Shown here in pieces: positions 61,490 through 64,000 of a stretch of DNA of 64,000 bases. This DNA is from Pseudaminobacter sp047739745 (lineage in GTDB: Bacteria > Pseudomonadota > Alphaproteobacteria > Rhizobiales > Rhizobiaceae). The translations under genes were made by a program, and so were the position numbers. Numbering within the stretch: position 1 is the first letter of the stretch; each line of letters starts with the position of its first letter. The stretch covers positions 62,001-126,000 of the forward strand of contig NZ_JBLLVA010000009.1 in NCBI RefSeq assembly GCF_047739745.1, read 5' to 3'. The notes beneath the pieces were generated by a model, which ran no database searches, was not told where the DNA came from, and saw only the letters and a list, made by a program, of their open reading frames with translations.

Positions 61490-61544
61490 GCTTAGTGATG
61501 AGAAGGGCTTCCGCTACGGTGACGTTCGGGGGCCTTTTTCTTTT
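61490..61544 (+). ncRNA. ctRNA (incA-type antisense RNA) of the repABC operon
   Basis: About 55 bases between the promoter and a T-run. Its terminator hairpin pairs GGCTTCCG (61506-61513) with CGGGGGCC (61527-61534) using two G-U pairs, followed by TTTTTCTTTT. Base-pairing with the repC leader reduces RepC and so controls copy number and incompatibility. Ends are estimated. Confidence 0.75.
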
Positions 61545-61559
61545 GCTGGTTCAAGTCTC

Positions 61560-62573
61560 CTATTTCGACTTCCTGAAAGCCTCGTAGAGGCTGTCCAGAT
61601 TGTCAGTGATCCACGTCCCGAACTCTTTGCCGTTCGGGTTTGAAAACTCGACTGTGAGTGCCTTGGAGCGCGATTTGGCGACGACGCTAACCGAATTGTC
61701 TGCAGGAGCCCAGGATTGGGCCTCAGCCGCCATGCGCTCCTTGGGAGAGGCCTTCTTCAGTAGATCATAGACGGCCTGGAACCGGACATCGCTCTTCTCC
61801 GCGAGGAAATCCCGCTCCTGAACGAGCTTCAGGGCTTTGGCGCGTTTCCCCTTCTCCTCCAGCATGTCGGCCAGCTCTGCCCACCGCAGACGGCCGTATG
61901 AGGGAGCCGGGCCGACGGCCTCGATCAGCTCGGGCGGCAAACGCTTGATCAGAGCGATCATGCGGCTCAAGGCGGCCTTATCGATGCCCAGGGAAGCCAT
62001 GATGACTTCTCGCGAGAACTTGCGATCCTCGAGACGGGCACCGAAAAACGATCGCTCGATGAACGTGAGATCGGTTCTGGAGTTGTTTTCCTGTCCCTGC
62101 GAGACAACGAGCTGTTCATCGCTGAGATCGCGTACAACCGCCCTCACCGGCCGCCCGAGTTCCTTCGCGGCCGCCAAACGACGATGGCCGTAGGCAACTT
62201 GATAGCGACCTTCGTTGTCGGGATGCGGGCGCACCAGGATCGGCACCTGCTGCCCGTGTTCCTTGATCTGGGCAACCAAAGAGGCCGTGTCCTCGGCATC
62301 GACACCGAGGCGATCGACGACGAACGAGCTATCGATCATAGAGGTATCGAGTTCGATGATTGTCTGGCCTTCTGCCAGCTTCTTTTCGATCCCTTCGGCC
62401 CTATGGGCGCGGGAATTAATGCTCTCCAAGGACTGCGAGATAGAACCGAGAGGGCTGGCAGGCCGGATCGGCCGCTCGAGGCCAAGCAATGGACGTCCCA
62501 GCTTCGGCTGTACGGGTGCAGGAGCGGCTTCTGTGTCCTCAGGGGCAAGATCGAATACGTTCTTGCGAGCCAT
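61560..62573 (-). CDS. repB: partition protein RepB (ParB family)
   Basis: 337 residues: ParB domain with QVAYGHRRLAAAKELGRPVRAV and DEQLVVSQGQENNSRTDLTFIERSFF, a helix-turn-helix and a C-terminal plasmid-RepB part. It binds parS sites and loads partition complexes with RepA. No classical parS was found by eye in this window. Three bases separate its start from repA's stop. Confidence 0.95.
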   Translation of the reverse strand: MARKNVFDLAPEDTEAAPAPVQPKLGRPLLGLERPIRPASPLGSISQSLESINSRAHRAEGIEKKLAEGQTIIELDTSMIDSSFVVDRLGVDAEDTASLVAQIKEHGQQVPILVRPHPDNEGRYQVAYGHRRLAAAKELGRPVRAVVRDLSDEQLVVSQGQENNSRTDLTFIERSFFGARLEDRKFSREVIMASLGIDKAALSRMIALIKRLPPELIEAVGPAPSYGRLRWAELADMLEEKGKRAKALKLVQERDFLAEKSDVRFQAVYDLLKKASPKERMAAEAQSWAPADNSVSVVAKSRSKALTVEFSNPNGKEFGTWITDNLDSLYEAFRKSK

Positions 62574-62576
62574 GGC

Positions 62577-63785
62577 TTACTTCCTCCCCCACGTAGAGCG
62601 GATCAGGCATTCGATTTCGCCGTTCACCTGCGTCAGGGATTCTAAGGCACGGTCGTAGGTGCCTCGCGTAAAGGCCGATTTCTCGACTTCGTAGAGTGTC
62701 TGCTTGGTTAGTCCGGCGTCGGAGATCGCGGTGGATTTCAGCATCGCGTGCTCGAGAACCCGCTGACCGAAGATTGAGCGCATGAAGCCAGCCATCTGGC
62801 TTTGCGGTCCGTCATTCGGCTCGTAGCGGGTCACCAGATACCGCATCCAATCGTAATCGGTGCTTCCGCCTGCGTTCTCGACAACGGAAAGCAGGTCGCC
62901 CGTCATCGTCAAGAACTGGCTCATGGACATGACGTCGAGCATCTGCGGGTGAACAGTGATCAGAACCGCGGTTGCCGCACACAACGCAGACAGCGTCAGG
63001 AAACCGAGCTGAGGCGGGCAGTCGATAATCACGACGTCGTATGCACTCTCGATATCGGCAAGGCTCTCCCCGATTCGGGAGAAAAACATCGAGGTCCCGT
63101 CTGGCCTGTCGGCCAACGCCTTCGGGGTTGTATGCTCGAATTCCATGAGTTCGAGATTACCCGGCACGCAATGCAGGCCCGGCGTATAGGTCTCGCGGAC
63201 GATCTCCGAGATGTGGCGTCGGCTCTCGTCGTAGCGGATCGCCCCGTAGATCGTTTCCCCATCACCGACATCGAGTTCGGGCTGATGCCCGAACAAGGCC
63301 GACAACGACGCCTGCGGATCGAGATCGATCGCCAACACGCGATATCCACGCAGCGCCAGATATTGGGCAAGGTGGGCGGACGTCGTAGTCTTCCCCGAGC
63401 CGCCTTTGAAATTCATAACGCTGATGATCTGCAGTTTCTCGCCGGGGCGGCGGTGTCGCACATATTTCGGTGTCCCTTTTCCTCCCTCGTCGAGTACCCG
63501 CCGCAGATCTTCGATATCGGTTACGGAATAGAGACGCCGGCCATTTGGCAAAGGCTCCGGTCCATGGCCATCGGCGACGATCTGGCGGAGATAACCCTCA
63601 TGAATACCAATGAAGTCGGCTGCTTCGACCGGGGTGAACAGCCGGATTGTCTTCTGGGAAGTCGGGGGAAATGTCCGCTGCTGATGCGCTTGAAGTTGAC
63701 GCGACAGCTCATTGGCGTCAGTCATGATCTGGCTGCGAAGGGTCGTAACGGCGGCGACAGTTTCGTTAAGAGTGGCGTTAACCAA
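62577..63785 (-). CDS. repA: partition ATPase RepA (ParA family)
   Basis: 402 residues from the TTG at 63785: GGAGG lies 8 bases upstream, and the reading VNATLNETVAAVTTL fits the family N-terminus. An open frame extends to 63977 but adds 64 unconserved residues; the ATG at 63725 would lose conserved ones. Walker A KGGSGKTT (127-134), a MerR-like N-terminal HTH (FTPVEAADFIGIHEGYLRQI) and the DLDPQAS motif. RepA pulls plasmid copies apart and represses the operon. Confidence 0.93.
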   Translation of the reverse strand: MVNATLNETVAAVTTLRSQIMTDANELSRQLQAHQQRTFPPTSQKTIRLFTPVEAADFIGIHEGYLRQIVADGHGPEPLPNGRRLYSVTDIEDLRRVLDEGGKGTPKYVRHRRPGEKLQIISVMNFKGGSGKTTTSAHLAQYLALRGYRVLAIDLDPQASLSALFGHQPELDVGDGETIYGAIRYDESRRHISEIVRETYTPGLHCVPGNLELMEFEHTTPKALADRPDGTSMFFSRIGESLADIESAYDVVIIDCPPQLGFLTLSALCAATAVLITVHPQMLDVMSMSQFLTMTGDLLSVVENAGGSTDYDWMRYLVTRYEPNDGPQSQMAGFMRSIFGQRVLEHAMLKSTAISDAGLTKQTLYEVEKSAFTRGTYDRALESLTQVNGEIECLIRSTWGRK

Positions 63786-64000
63786 AAATCTTGCCTCCAG
63801 ATCTGCGCTTTTTTTGGTATCGGCAGCAAAAATGCGCTGATCCAATAAGCCAGATTCGGGGATCGATGGCAAATCTTTTAGTGCTAACAGAAAGTTAACG
63901 CCATCTCGCCGCTTCAGGGGTTCCGAGTTGTACATGTGCAACTCGATCCGGAGAGGTGTTCGAAGTCCCTCCCCCAACTTTCGTTCTGATTCACGTGAGC

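Noticed and set aside
63760..63910. GTTAAC-containing stretches near repA as a parS site
   Set aside because: They are not full palindromes of the usual repABC parS form.

Overview
The window looks like part of a large alphaproteobacterial replicon, most probably from the Rhizobiales. It ends in a complete repABC replication/partition operon with its small antisense RNA. It also carries families typical of rhizobial plasmids (DUF1403, a plasmid ScpB, an RHE_PE00001-type gene), and it is GC-rich throughout. I see no rRNA, tRNA or CRISPR array.

Bases 1 to about 34,700 form a copper/envelope-redox island. It opens with the end of an RND efflux adaptor operon, a membrane SDR-VKOR fusion, and the methionine sulfoxide repair pair msrP-msrQ. 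A collinear minus-strand run of 18 genes (19,192 down to 7,753) follows: two thioredoxin-like proteins, two related beta-propellers, a DUF1573 protein, Met-rich and Cys-rich small proteins, SCO, cytochrome c, DUF411, CtaG/Cox11, DsbA, CcdA, a Rieske protein and others. Many of these families handle copper or thiols in the periplasm. The island also holds two CueR-like regulators, two copper-type P1B ATPases, three promoters with CueR-type dyads, lgt, a stand-alone ccmH and several general genes (GH15 hydrolase, BI-1 protein, an AhpD-like protein). One CueR-type promoter now drives only a decayed copA fragment.

Bases 34,841-41,706 are a compact anti-phage block: a HamAB (Hachiman/AbpAB-type) helicase-nuclease pair, an Mrr-like endonuclease and an AbiEi/AbiEii-type toxin-antitoxin pair with a strong inverted-repeat operator. 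Next come a frameshifted, 5'-truncated RHE_PE00001-like gene and a cargo-free tniABQ transposon. A nuclease/ATPase set follows: YhaN-like ATPase, YhaO/SbcD-like nuclease, and a TrlF-type PHP-ATPase.

From 54,901 to the end is plasmid backbone: ScpB, DUF1403, a tyrosine recombinase, a serine resolvase, a Phd-VapC toxin-antitoxin pair, repC, the ctRNA, repB and repA. The transposon and the YhaN/YhaO/TrlF set appear to have been inserted between ScpB and the RHE_PE00001 relic.

The best candidate for an undescribed system is the 18-gene copper/redox run. Its two beta-propellers share an Asp-Cys-Phe-Cys motif that echoes the CFCF copper motif of the neighbouring Cox11 protein.
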